Positions 7,160 to 17,206 of a stretch of 56,441 nt of DNA are shown one piece after another. The stretch comes from DATAXP01 sp036272935. GTDB taxonomy: Bacteria > Planctomycetota > Planctomycetia > Pirellulales > PNKZ01. The notes under the pieces are model-generated. The model was not told the DNA's origin, ran no database searches, and saw only the letters and a program-made list of their open reading frames with translations. Where the stretch lies: NCBI GenBank assembly GCA_036272935.1, contig DATAXP010000084.1, forward strand, positions 1 to 56,441, in the 5' to 3' direction. Every line of letters begins with the position of its first letter. The stretch's first letter is position 1. The translations under genes and the position numbers were made by a program.

Positions 7160-9064
7160 CTAAGCGGCGGGGCCGTGGACTTGGCGCAGGTAGGCCCGTG
7201 AGATGTCGGAACGCTCGACGATCCCCAGCAGGCGCTTGGCGTCGCCACCGTCGACCACCGGCAGCGCCAGCACGTCGTCCTCGACGAACTGCTCCAAAGC
7301 CAGATCGAGCGAATCGGTGGGGCGCAGTGGCACGAGGTCGGTGCGCATCAGGTCGGCTGCCACCAGCAGCGCCAAGGCATTGGGCGAGAAGGCCGCGGCC
7401 TGAAGTTCGTCGACCGGGAGCATGCCGGTTAGGTTGCCGTCGCGATCGACCACCGGGAGCAACTGATAGCGTGTGCCATCGAGCGCCGCGAGCACCTTGG
7501 CCACCGGATCGCCGGGCGCGACCAACGGCAGCGATTCGCGCGGGTGCAGGTGCTGACCGACCGTCATGCCCACAAGCACGTCGCGGACGTAATCGCCGCG
7601 GTGGGCCGGAGAGTTCGAGCGCTTGTCGACCTGCGAGCTGAAGATCGACTGCTCGTCGGCCAGCAGAAACGAAATCGTACAGACCCACAATGTCGGCAGC
7701 AGCAGGTTGTAGTTGCCGGTCATCTCGCTGACGAACACCAGCGTCGAGAACGGCGTCTTGGCGGCGGCACTGAAGAACCCAGCCATGCCGACGAACACGA
7801 AGCAGGCGGGGTGCGGCACGATGTCCGGCGCGACGCGATGCAGCACGACGCCCAGCGCTCCGCCGCCGCAGCCGCCGATGACCATCGACGGCCCGAACAC
7901 ACCACCCGAGCCGCCGCTGCCAATGGTCAGGCTGGTGGTGAGCAGCTTGCCGGCCGCGACGATCAACAGCAGCAAGGCAAGTTTCATGCTGTCTTCGCCC
8001 GGCCCGGTCAGCACCATGGCATCTTGCAGAATGCCGTAGCCCGACGACATCACCGCCAGGGCGCGCTGCTCGTGGCCAAGCGCGTAGTAGAGCGCGACGC
8101 CGATCAGCCCGGTGACGGCTGCCCCGAGCATCGGCCTTAGATGAGGAATGATCGGGAGGCTGCGAAAGGCCTGTGTCGTTCCATAGAACACGCGCGTGTA
8201 AAGCATCGCCAGCACGGCGCTCCACATGGCCAAGGCCAGGTAAGGCAACAGCTCGATCGGGCTGCCGAACTTCAGCGCGGCCATGATCTCGTCGGGAATG
8301 GTGAACAACGGCTGGCTGCCGAACGCCGCCGCGAAGGTACAGAAGGCGGTGACGCTCGCCAGGCCGGCGGGAATGATGACCTCGCTTTCGAAGTCGGGCG
8401 AGCGATACAGCACTTCGGCGGCGAATAGCGCCCCGGCCAATGGAGCGCGAAAAATCGCCGCCACGCCGGCCCCCATGCCGGCGGCCATCAGCACGCGCCG
8501 ATCGGCAGGGCGCAGCCTCAGCAGACCGCCGACGAACGAGCCGAAGCCGGCGCCCGATTGCGCGATCGGCCCTTCGCGGCCACCCGAGCCGCCGGTGCCG
8601 ATGGTGATGGCGCTGGCGATGATCTTGACGATCGGCACGCGCGGACGAATCACGCCGTGATGAAGGTGGTAGGCGGCAATGGCCGCGTCGGTGCCGTGCC
8701 CTTCAGCCTCGGGCGCAACGGTGTAGACCAGCAATCCGCTGAGCAGCCCGCCCAACGCAGGAATCACCGCCAGCAACCAGGGGCGCAGGGGGTGTTCATC
8801 GTGTGCGACGAACAGCGGGGGCTCGCCGCCCGGATGATGCGGACGATACCCAGCCCAAGCTTCGAGCGTTTCGTGGAACACCCAATCCATGCCCACGAAA
8901 AAGACGATCGCGCCCACGCCGGCCACCACGCCCACGACCAGCGCCAGCCCCAGCAGGCGCGCCTGCGAGCGCAGCCGACGCTGCCCCATCATCCAGAATT
9001 CGGGAAACCAACGCAGCGGATTGGTGACGGCGGCTGGAAGTTGCTCTTCGGGTAGGTCGGACAT
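7160..9064 (-). CDS. CLC-family chloride channel with C-terminal CBS domains
   Basis: Integral membrane CLC protein of 634 residues. It has the pore motif GSGGREGP at about 159-166 with gating Glu164, a second signature GSGGVFGP, and about 10-12 hydrophobic helices. Two CBS domains at about 500-634 probably sense nucleotides. The residue aligning by motif with the internal proton glutamate of E. coli ClC (Glu203) is Val218 (ALFAAEVLY), as in animal CLC channels, so this may be a passive chloride channel and not a chloride/proton antiporter. The start ATG 9064 (MSDLPEE) is preferred to 9088. A 175-base gap separates it from the oxygenase gene. Confidence 0.92.
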   Translation of the reverse strand: MSDLPEEQLPAAVTNPLRWFPEFWMMGQRRLRSQARLLGLALVVGVVAGVGAIVFFVGMDWVFHETLEAWAGYRPHHPGGEPPLFVAHDEHPLRPWLLAVIPALGGLLSGLLVYTVAPEAEGHGTDAAIAAYHLHHGVIRPRVPIVKIIASAITIGTGGSGGREGPIAQSGAGFGSFVGGLLRLRPADRRVLMAAGMGAGVAAIFRAPLAGALFAAEVLYRSPDFESEVIIPAGLASVTAFCTFAAAFGSQPLFTIPDEIMAALKFGSPIELLPYLALAMWSAVLAMLYTRVFYGTTQAFRSLPIIPHLRPMLGAAVTGLIGVALYYALGHEQRALAVMSSGYGILQDAMVLTGPGEDSMKLALLLLIVAAGKLLTTSLTIGSGGSGGVFGPSMVIGGCGGGALGVVLHRVAPDIVPHPACFVFVGMAGFFSAAAKTPFSTLVFVSEMTGNYNLLLPTLWVCTISFLLADEQSIFSSQVDKRSNSPAHRGDYVRDVLVGMTVGQHLHPRESLPLVAPGDPVAKVLAALDGTRYQLLPVVDRDGNLTGMLPVDELQAAAFSPNALALLVAADLMRTDLVPLRPTDSLDLALEQFVEDDVLALPVVDGGDAKRLLGIVERSDISRAYLRQVHGPAA

Positions 9065-9114
9065 GACAAAGCATGTTCGCCCAGACAACCCGCCGCGTCA
9101 AACGCCCGATACGA

Positions 9115-10329
9115 CTATTTGCCGAGCTTCAAACCGCGCACCGTCAGCGGGTTCACGTAGGGCAGGCCCTTGAGATGCTTGAGCTCCAAGGCCTCGAGCG
9201 TCGCGTAATCGGTGCCGAAGTGCTTACTGAATAACTGCAGGTCGTCGTCAGGCTTGTACTCGACGAGCGGTTCGCGGCGGCTCACTTCTTGCAAGAATTC
9301 GGGGAAGTCGGCCGGCCGCTTCTGCGCCAGGAAGTGCGTCAGCGCCCAGGCGCTGGCGTAGCCGGTGCTGGTGAGGTTCTGCGCGATGGCAGTCGTCCGC
9401 ATCGTCTCGCCCGGCTCGATCTTCGCACCGCCCGTCTTGATGTAATGCTCCAGCTCGGCCATACGGAGGTCGTTGACCATCGCGACCCCTTTCCAGCGCA
9501 CGTCGCGGGTGATGTCGGTCGGGGCGAAGAACTCGGGCAGCCCCTCGCTGATCCACATCGGCCATCGCGACAACCGCTGCTGCACGCCGATATTCATCAG
9601 AATCTGGTGGACCCCTTCGTGCGCCACGGTCGACACCGCTTGCTTCAGCGCGATGTCGGCCGAGATCGCCGCCAACTGCGACATCTCGTACATGTAAACC
9701 GCGTTGGTCAGCCCGTCGTAATAGGCCACCACGCCGTCGGGCATTTTGCGGAACCGGTCGAACTGCGACTTGGTGCGGAACATGACGATCACCAACGGCA
9801 GCTCCGCCTCGTGGGCGTCGAGCTTCTGCTTCTTGCAGTACGTGAGCACGCCGGGATACATCGTCTCCAGAATGCGGCTGGTTCCCTGGTAGAACAGGTC
9901 GCTTGAGCTGTAGACGTACAGGAAGCGCTTCGTTTGCTTGGTCTTGAAGTCCTTGAACTTGCCTGCCGTCAGCGCCGAGGCTAGTTCGTCCTTCGTGGCG
10001 GGTACAAAGGGGCGATCGGTCGGGGTGGCTTCGTTGGCCGGCAGGTCGATCAGCTCGCCGCTGGGAAGGATGACGAGCACGCGGCCATCAGCTTCGTGAT
10101 GCAGCCGGGCCACCACCGGAGCCGTGGCGTCGCCGCGGCCGGCGAGGATCGAGTCGGCGGGCAACCGCACCAGCACGCGGCGCTGGTCGGCGGCCCGCTT
10201 GTCGTCGCCGGTGCCGGTCGCGGTGCTCAGCGGGCTGCTTTGCCGCGCGGAAGTTTGTGCGCCGCCGCGGCTTGTGAGATTCCCCACAATCGTCACTGCG
10301 GCAAGGAAAATGAGCAGGCGCCAGCGCAT
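9115..10329 (-). CDS. Secreted DUF1570-type putative metallopeptidase
   Basis: Protein of 404 residues beginning with a signal peptide (MRWRLLIFLAAVTIVG). The C-terminal half carries HEGVHQ (His237, Glu238, His241), and Glu262 in SEGLPEFF, the HExxH plus downstream glutamate arrangement of gluzincin-like zinc peptidases. This matches the planctomycete DUF1570 family, whose activity is not established as far as I know. The start at 10329 was chosen for the signal peptide; the longer frame to 10467 adds a basic, non-conserved-looking stretch. It is divergent from the GloVer gene. Confidence 0.82.
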   Translation of the reverse strand: MRWRLLIFLAAVTIVGNLTSRGGAQTSARQSSPLSTATGTGDDKRAADQRRVLVRLPADSILAGRGDATAPVVARLHHEADGRVLVILPSGELIDLPANEATPTDRPFVPATKDELASALTAGKFKDFKTKQTKRFLYVYSSSDLFYQGTSRILETMYPGVLTYCKKQKLDAHEAELPLVIVMFRTKSQFDRFRKMPDGVVAYYDGLTNAVYMYEMSQLAAISADIALKQAVSTVAHEGVHQILMNIGVQQRLSRWPMWISEGLPEFFAPTDITRDVRWKGVAMVNDLRMAELEHYIKTGGAKIEPGETMRTTAIAQNLTSTGYASAWALTHFLAQKRPADFPEFLQEVSRREPLVEYKPDDDLQLFSKHFGTDYATLEALELKHLKGLPYVNPLTVRGLKLGK

Positions 10330-10643
10330 GAATCGCAGCCTATCAGTTTCATGCCGCCGAGCAAGCAGTTTCGTTGCTCGCCCATCGCCGCAGGTCGCAG
10401 CTTGGGGGAGATGTTGGCCGCTTCGGCACCGACGGGATGTGCGAAATCTTTTGTGTCCCGAGGACACCAGGAAGCCGCTTGACTCGCGCGATGCTCGTCG
10501 TTACACGTATACTTCCTTTCTTGAGAGGCGATTGATCCGCCCGAAGTACGGAATCGCGCCTGGGGCAAGTTGTTTGAAAGGGCGTGGACATAAATAGGGC
10601 AGGAGGGAAGCCGGGGCATCGGGCGCATAAGGGGGTATCCACG
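10330..10643. other. Intergenic region between divergent DUF1570 and GloVer genes
   Basis: About 314 bases without a convincing gene. The rightward half contains a possible promoter for the GloVer gene (listed separately). An open frame from 10584 would extend the GloVer protein by 20 residues but has no signal-like character. No repeat or RNA structure was recognised. Confidence 0.6.
10479..10507 (+). promoter_or_regulatory. Possible sigma-70-type promoter of the GloVer gene
   Basis: TTGACT at 10479-10484 and TACACG at 10502-10507 with a 17-base spacer, about 137 bases upstream of the chosen start. The -10 is weak. A better -10 (TATACT at 10508) has too long a spacer. Confidence 0.3.
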
Positions 10644-13600
10644 ATGCGTGGTCTTTCGGGCTGTGGTTCGGTCCGGTCTCGTCGCAAGAAGCAGCCCGCC
10701 GCGAGAAAGCCCACCCCTGCTATTCGTCTCGGTCTCGAGCGGCTCGAAGACCGCCGGATGCTTTCGGGCGTCGCGACTCAGTTGAGCAGTGTTTCTGGCG
10801 TTCAACTGGCCGACCCCATTGGCGACTTAACGCTCGTCGGTTCGACGCTCTACGGGGAAACCGGCCAGGGCATCTTCTCGGTGAAGACGGACGGTAGCGG
10901 CTACCAAGTGCTGCACGGATTCTCGGACGACGAAGGCAGCTATCCCGTGGGAGGCCTGACGCTTGTCGGTTCGACGTTGTATGGCGTTACGAGCGACGGC
11001 GGTGCTTTCGACGATGGCACGCTGTTCTCGCTCCAAACCGACGGCACGAATTTTCGTGTGTTGCACTCGTTCATGGGCGACGTCGCCTCGGACGGAGCAA
11101 ACCCCGCCGGACGCTTGACCGCCGTCGGCTCGTTGCTCGTCGGCGTGACCTCTTACGGCGGCGAGAACAATAGCGGGATCATTTTCTCGATCAACGACGA
11201 CGGGACTGGTTACGACATCCTGTCATCGTTCTATGAGTACGAAGAAGCCAACGGAAACCTGGTAGCAATCGGCTCGACGCTTTACGGGACGACCGATGAC
11301 GGGTTTTACTCGATCAATGCCGATGGTTCCGACTTTGAATGGCGAGCGGATTTCTACGGCGAGGCGGATCCCATCGGCGGTCTCGTGCTTGTCGGAACGA
11401 CCTTCTACGGGCTGGCCGATGGTCCCAACTACGACGGCAGCGTGTTGTTGTATTCCGTCAATGAAGACGGCAGCGGTTTTCAGGTTCTCACCTCGTTGCC
11501 GACCGCTGGTTCTGGATTCTACGACGGCGAGCTGACGGCTGTTGGGCAATCTCTCGTCGGCGTATTCAGCGATCCGTATGAAAGCGGCACCGGTTTGATG
11601 TTTTCGGTGCAGACCAATGGAAGCAACTATCAGGTGTTACAGTCGTTCTCGGCAACCGGCGGAAGTGCTGCCTACCCCGAAGCCGGATTTGCCGTCTCCG
11701 GTACGACGATCTACGGCGTCACCGCCGGACCCTATTTCGGAAGCGACGGCAATGTCTTCGCCGTGAATGCCGACGGCACGAATTACCATTCCATTGTTTC
11801 ATTTCCCACGGCCTCAGGCATAGATTATCTGACGCCCGGTGGATCGGGCTCTTACGGCATCAGCTTTGGGGGGAAATACGGCGACGGCGCGCTAATCTCG
11901 ATGGATGCCGACGGCGGAGACTACAGCGTCCTCTACGCCTTCTCAGATCCCGCCTTTGAGCACATCGAGTCCTTATCCGTCTCAGGCTCGACGATCGTCG
12001 GCGTCACGTCGACAGGCGGTGTGTATGGCTACGGAATGATCTTTTCGATCGGCACCGATGGCAGCAATTTCACGATTCGTCATTCGTTCGCAGGTGATAC
12101 CGCGGGTGACGGAGCCGATCCGATTGGCGGACTTGCGCTCCTCGGGTCGACACTGTATGGCGTCACGACGGGGGGCGGAAACGCTTCTTACTATACGTAC
12201 AACAATCAGACAGGGCTCTATGATTTAGTGTACGAAAACGCCGGAACCATCTATTCCGTCAACGCCGACGGCAGCGGGTACCAGGCTGTGCATTCGTTTA
12301 CCCCGTTGGCGTTTGGCTACTATTACGATTCTTACGACGACCCCCCGGTTCCAACGGGCGATGGTGCGGACCCAAGCGGCGGCCTGATTTTAGTCGGCTC
12401 TACCTTATACGGCTCCACAAGTTCGGGTGGGGACGGGGGTGCTGGCACCATCTTTTCGATCGGCGCTGGCGGTGGGCTCGGGCTTGTTGCGTCGTTCACA
12501 TACGACTCGGAGATAACAAATGCGATTTATGGTTACAGCTCACCTGTATTGACCGGAGGCGGCGGCTCCCGCCTTTATGGCACCGTCAACGGCTCGACGA
12601 ACTTCTCTATCGATACCGGCGGCGGCGGCTTCAGCACCCTGCAACAGCGCTTCACGAGCATCGTCACCGCCAACTCGACCGTTTATGCCATGCTCGGCAC
12701 CGAGTTGGTCACGCTCGCCGCCGACGGCGGCAGCTACACGCCGGTCTTCGACCTCGGCGTCAACGGCATCACGTCGCTCTTGAGCAGCGGAAGTAGCTTG
12801 TATGGCCTGGGCGGCGGAGCGCTGTACGCCATCTCGCCAAGCTCGACGAACATCGACGACGGTGCGTTAGAGCTGAGCGGCACGTTCACCTACAACTCGT
12901 CGACAGGATATTACACTTCGAGTGGTCCGGTTCAGATCGGACTAATTCCGCAAGGTTGCGAGACGTTTACGCCGCTGCTCGAAGTGGACAATGGAACGGT
13001 AGCGCTCGAGGGGGCGTATATTGTTGCCAACGGCAGCATTGTCTCGCTGGCAAGCGGCAAACAGGTTGCCACCGGTTCGTTCAAGTTGGGTGTTCATTCC
13101 GCGACCACCTCATCGCTTTCGGTCACTCCCGCGATGACCATCGCGGGGCTCACCACGACATTCACCAGTTTCTCGTTCGTCGCCGGCGCCGATGGCGCGT
13201 CGGCCGATTCGTACGTCGCTCTGACCGGCACCTTTACGCTCCCCAGCCTCTTGGGCGGGATTGTCATCACGGTTGACACCAGTGGGTTGTTCATCCTGGG
13301 AACGGCCGGCGTTGGGCTCGACACTGGCGATATCGAACTGCCCGACATCGATTTTGAAATCGATGATCTGCTCCAGGTGTCGGCCGAGGATATGTCGTTC
13401 GACTATAAGTCGTACAACGAAGAGCTGACGATCCACGGCGATTTTACGATTCAAATGAAAGATGGGCTGGATACGATCAGCCTTAATGTAGACCTGGCTG
13501 GAGATAATTACATCGACTACGAAGCGGGGCGAGACCCGGCGCTGGAAGTTGTGGGGAGCCTGACCTACAAGCCGCAATACAGTGACTTCCTGTTCGATCA

Positions 13601-16600
13601 TTGGTTTTCCATTGAAAGCGTCAGCATCGAAATTGACACGGTCAAGGGGGACATAAGCGGTAAATTCTCGCTCCTCGCCGACGGGACACCGGTTGACGGG
13701 GAAATCGGATTCAAGGACGGGCACCTGGATTCCATCGGCATCACGGCGGGCAACTTGTCGATCGGCGGAGGTCTGGGAATCGCGCTGGAGCCGCCAGGGT
13801 TGTTCATCGAGCAGATTGGCGGGACCATCGACCATCTTGCGCCGGATGATCCCGATGATCTGTCGCTGACCGGTACGATTGGAGTGAGTTGGGCTGGCGA
13901 CATCTGGGCAACGTTCACTGCTACCGTAGAGATAGACACGAAGAATGGGCATATTGATGACATCAACGGCAAGGCATCGGTGCTCGTTGGCCCAGATCCT
14001 GACAATCCAATTGCCAGCGGCTCGGCCACGTTCGACGCCAACTTCGTCACCGGAGTTTTTGGGCTGACTTCGGTGACGTTCGTCGGCTTCAAAGGCCATC
14101 TGACGTTCGACGGCGAATTGATTGCCTCTTCCAACGGCGCTTTGGCCGGTTACGGGACGGGCACGTTCACCGCTGGTGGCCTGTGGGGCCTTGGACACAT
14201 CACGGCTTCGGCGACGATTGTCGCTTCCATTTCGTCGGACAATGATCCCGCAGATAGCTATTTCGCGGCGTCGTTCACCTACACGGGCTTCCTAAAGACG
14301 AGGACCATCGGTGCGAAAATTACGCTGGCTGGAAACGTCACGCTTGTCGACGTGTCGGGCATCGACACGACCCTGCTCAATCAACTAACCCACCCGGCCG
14401 TCTCGATTAACGTTGACGCCAGCAAAAAGACCGTCGTGCTGGCGGCTTCGTGGACTGTCGGCTCTGGCGGGGATATCGCGCTGCCATCCATGGCGGCGCA
14501 GGCAGATGATGATTCGACAGTGCCATTTCAGCTGATTGCACCCGACGGCACGATCTATACGAACGCTGACCTGGGCGATGGAATCGTCGACCTGGTGCCG
14601 GAGCTTTCAGGAGCGGATTCCATGACGCTTGCGGTGAATACGCTGCAAAGCGGCACGTGGCAGTTCGTTTTGCTCGATGATTCCTTGGACTCGCCCCAAT
14701 TCTATGCTTATGCACCGCTCGACCAGGGCGCCGTCACGATCACATCTCCGACGACAGCCGTCTCAGGCGGAAAGGTCGTCGTAGATTATCAGGCGATCGA
14801 CGCGAATCCTGGCGCGCAGGTCGCGCTGTTTTACGATAGGCAGGGCAACGGCTTCCAAGGAACTCCTATCGCGAGTGGACTCGCCGCGGGAATAGGCAGT
14901 TACACCTGGGATACCAACGGACTGCCAGTCGGTGTCTATCACATCTACGCGGTTCTCACCGATGACGATGCATCCGCCGTTTTGACTTATGCCACCGGCA
15001 CGATTTCCGTCGGACAGCCTTATCAGGTGCTCTATGCCTTCACCGACAGCGATGGCGGTGGCTCAACGTCCGATTTGACCGCGATCGGTTCGACGGTGTA
15101 TGGAACGACGGGTAAAGAATTGTATTCGATGAATGCCGATGGGACCGACTTCCAGGTGATCTCGTCGTTTAACGGCGACGTTTCGCTCTCAGGCAGCGTC
15201 CTGGCAGTCGGCTCAACGTTCTATGGCGTTGGTTACGATAACAGTAACTTCGATTACATTGTCTATTCGATCAATATGGACGGAACGGACTTCCAGGTCC
15301 TTCATGCTTTCTCAGCGTCTCAGGGATCGTATGTGACCGGCGGCTTGACCTTGGTCGGGTCAGCGCTGTTTGGACTCGCGGAGTTCGGCGGAACCGATAA
15401 TCTGGGAACGATCTTTTCACTTAATCTCGACGGCTCGGATTTCCAGGTACTCCATGCTTTTAGTGGCGGCGCCGACGGCGCGGCCCCCGTAGGGCGCCTC
15501 GTCGCCATCGGTGATACACTCTACGGTGTTACCCAACGAAACGCGCTGTACTCAGACCAAGGCACGATCTTCGCCATCAACACCGATGGTACGGGTTATC
15601 AGGTGCTCTATACGTTCAGCGAGGAAGACGGCGACACTCCTTATGCCGGATTGACAGCGCAAGGCACCACTCTTTACGGAACAACGGTGAACGGCGGCTA
15701 TCCCGGCTACGGCGGGGCCGTTTTCTCGATTCAGGACGACGGGAGCGACTATCAGATCCTGCACTCCTTTAGCGGCGACGACGGCGAAGAGCCGTCCTCC
15801 TCGCTGACGCTGGTCGGCTCGACGATTTACGGTACCACGACATTCGGCGGCTTCGACGATGATGGAACGGTATTCTCCATGAATACCGACGGCAGTGGAT
15901 TCGAGACTCTGCACTCTTTTGATGCGAGCGTCGACGGATCTGCGTCTTACACTGGTTTGGCTCTCGCTGGATCGGTGCTCATTGGCACGACCTATTATGA
16001 AGGCGTGGGTGGCAATGGGTCGCTCTTTTCGATCACGCTGCCGAATAGTTCGCCGCCCCCGCCTGCGGTGCTCGAAGTGGCTGTGTCCGGCAGTGCCTGG
16101 GATCTGTCGTATCTCGATTACCTCGATTCCATTGGCCTGGGCAATTCGAGTGTGGCCGATTTGGGCTTTGCCCTGGGCTCAACCGGCAATGCGACCGACA
16201 CCTTGTCCTGGCTGAACGTCGATACGATCAACGTGCTGTTCAGCAAGGATGTCAATGTCACGCAGAACAGCCTCACGCTCCTCGGCTCGGCCGATCTCGG
16301 ACTGCCGAGCCTGCCGAACATCAACGGCTTCAGCTACGACAGCAGCACGCACGTTGCCACGTGGACGTTCGGTGCGCCACTGCAATACAACCGCGATCTG
16401 GTGAACCTGGCGGCTGATTCGGTTACCGACAAGTTGGGCGATGAACTCGACGGCACCAATTCGGGCACGGCAGGCAGCGACTACAACCAAGAGTTCTTCA
16501 TTCTGCCGGGAGATACGGCCAATCAGCAGACCGTTACGCCCACCGAAGCACGCGCCCTGGTTGCCAGCGCCGGCCTGTCGACCGCCGACGCCGGCTACAA

Positions 16601-17192
16601 CTACCGGCAGGATGTCGACGGCCGAGGGACAATCGTCGTGACCGAGGCACGGGAGATCGTCCCTCTCTCGGGCACCGCGGTCGATTCGCTGGACGATCCG
16701 GTCGCTTCGCCTCAGCAGCAGGCGACCGACGATGAACAGATCGCCGTGCTGAGTGCCGTGCAGGAGGTGACGCCGGCCCTGGTGCTGGACAGTGCCACCG
16801 ATATGCCGGTTTCCCTCAGCGCGCCGGCGATGACCAACGAGGCTCCGGAACCGTCGGCCACCGACGTACCTGGCCCTGTGGCGTCAAACATGGCGACAGC
16901 AGCAGCATGGACCGTCTCGCTGCGATCGCCAACGCCGAACTCCTTGCCTGAAAAAGGCTTTGGCTCGGTGGTGAGCCCCAATGCCCCGGCGACGAGCCCG
17001 GTGGCCAGTAGTCTGCAGACATCCGCGACCGCCGTGCAGCACTGGCTCCCCGGCCGTGCCCGATTGGTCGACATAGCCATCTCGGCGTGGGACGAAAGAA
17101 GCCGCGAGTCGGCCAACGAGGTTGCCGAAGTCGCCGCAAATTACTGGCACCACCACCCTGTGGGGCTATATTCTTTAAATTCGCATTCGTAA
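10644..17192 (+). CDS. Giant secreted GloVer-repeat protein with dockerin-like C-terminus
   Basis: Protein of 2182 residues. The N-terminus is basic and contains LERLEDRRMLSG, the conserved planctomycete N-terminal motif of exported giant proteins. Residues about 50-735 are tandem GloVer (TIGR03803-type) repeats of about 45-60 residues, typified by GSTLYGVT, DGTLFS, DGTNF and VLHSF. Residues about 740-1450 form an Ala/Thr/Gly-rich, beta-strand-rich block without repeats. A second GloVer block spans about 1458-1800. Residues about 1805-1955 look like a beta-sandwich, followed by two dockerin-like repeats at about 1955-2005 (ILPGDTANQQ, then DVDGRGTIVVTE) in which the first has lost most calcium ligands. 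The last about 170 residues are Ser/Pro/Ala-rich. Its role is unknown; a surface or extracellular location is inferred. ATG 10644 was chosen over 10584. Confidence 0.9.
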   Translation: MRGLSGCGSVRSRRKKQPAARKPTPAIRLGLERLEDRRMLSGVATQLSSVSGVQLADPIGDLTLVGSTLYGETGQGIFSVKTDGSGYQVLHGFSDDEGSYPVGGLTLVGSTLYGVTSDGGAFDDGTLFSLQTDGTNFRVLHSFMGDVASDGANPAGRLTAVGSLLVGVTSYGGENNSGIIFSINDDGTGYDILSSFYEYEEANGNLVAIGSTLYGTTDDGFYSINADGSDFEWRADFYGEADPIGGLVLVGTTFYGLADGPNYDGSVLLYSVNEDGSGFQVLTSLPTAGSGFYDGELTAVGQSLVGVFSDPYESGTGLMFSVQTNGSNYQVLQSFSATGGSAAYPEAGFAVSGTTIYGVTAGPYFGSDGNVFAVNADGTNYHSIVSFPTASGIDYLTPGGSGSYGISFGGKYGDGALISMDADGGDYSVLYAFSDPAFEHIESLSVSGSTIVGVTSTGGVYGYGMIFSIGTDGSNFTIRHSFAGDTAGDGADPIGGLALLGSTLYGVTTGGGNASYYTYNNQTGLYDLVYENAGTIYSVNADGSGYQAVHSFTPLAFGYYYDSYDDPPVPTGDGADPSGGLILVGSTLYGSTSSGGDGGAGTIFSIGAGGGLGLVASFTYDSEITNAIYGYSSPVLTGGGGSRLYGTVNGSTNFSIDTGGGGFSTLQQRFTSIVTANSTVYAMLGTELVTLAADGGSYTPVFDLGVNGITSLLSSGSSLYGLGGGALYAISPSSTNIDDGALELSGTFTYNSSTGYYTSSGPVQIGLIPQGCETFTPLLEVDNGTVALEGAYIVANGSIVSLASGKQVATGSFKLGVHSATTSSLSVTPAMTIAGLTTTFTSFSFVAGADGASADSYVALTGTFTLPSLLGGIVITVDTSGLFILGTAGVGLDTGDIELPDIDFEIDDLLQVSAEDMSFDYKSYNEELTIHGDFTIQMKDGLDTISLNVDLAGDNYIDYEAGRDPALEVVGSLTYKPQYSDFLFDHWFSIESVSIEIDTVKGDISGKFSLLADGTPVDGEIGFKDGHLDSIGITAGNLSIGGGLGIALEPPGLFIEQIGGTIDHLAPDDPDDLSLTGTIGVSWAGDIWATFTATVEIDTKNGHIDDINGKASVLVGPDPDNPIASGSATFDANFVTGVFGLTSVTFVGFKGHLTFDGELIASSNGALAGYGTGTFTAGGLWGLGHITASATIVASISSDNDPADSYFAASFTYTGFLKTRTIGAKITLAGNVTLVDVSGIDTTLLNQLTHPAVSINVDASKKTVVLAASWTVGSGGDIALPSMAAQADDDSTVPFQLIAPDGTIYTNADLGDGIVDLVPELSGADSMTLAVNTLQSGTWQFVLLDDSLDSPQFYAYAPLDQGAVTITSPTTAVSGGKVVVDYQAIDANPGAQVALFYDRQGNGFQGTPIASGLAAGIGSYTWDTNGLPVGVYHIYAVLTDDDASAVLTYATGTISVGQPYQVLYAFTDSDGGGSTSDLTAIGSTVYGTTGKELYSMNADGTDFQVISSFNGDVSLSGSVLAVGSTFYGVGYDNSNFDYIVYSINMDGTDFQVLHAFSASQGSYVTGGLTLVGSALFGLAEFGGTDNLGTIFSLNLDGSDFQVLHAFSGGADGAAPVGRLVAIGDTLYGVTQRNALYSDQGTIFAINTDGTGYQVLYTFSEEDGDTPYAGLTAQGTTLYGTTVNGGYPGYGGAVFSIQDDGSDYQILHSFSGDDGEEPSSSLTLVGSTIYGTTTFGGFDDDGTVFSMNTDGSGFETLHSFDASVDGSASYTGLALAGSVLIGTTYYEGVGGNGSLFSITLPNSSPPPPAVLEVAVSGSAWDLSYLDYLDSIGLGNSSVADLGFALGSTGNATDTLSWLNVDTINVLFSKDVNVTQNSLTLLGSADLGLPSLPNINGFSYDSSTHVATWTFGAPLQYNRDLVNLAADSVTDKLGDELDGTNSGTAGSDYNQEFFILPGDTANQQTVTPTEARALVASAGLSTADAGYNYRQDVDGRGTIVVTEAREIVPLSGTAVDSLDDPVASPQQQATDDEQIAVLSAVQEVTPALVLDSATDMPVSLSAPAMTNEAPEPSATDVPGPVASNMATAAAWTVSLRSPTPNSLPEKGFGSVVSPNAPATSPVASSLQTSATAVQHWLPGRARLVDIAISAWDERSRESANEVAEVAANYWHHHPVGLYSLNSHS

Positions 17193-17206
17193 CGGAACGA
17201 CTACCG

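Noticed and set aside
6795..8225. Long minus-strand frame inside the CLC gene
   Set aside because: Arg/Ala-rich shadow overlapping clear CLC and CBS motifs in another frame.
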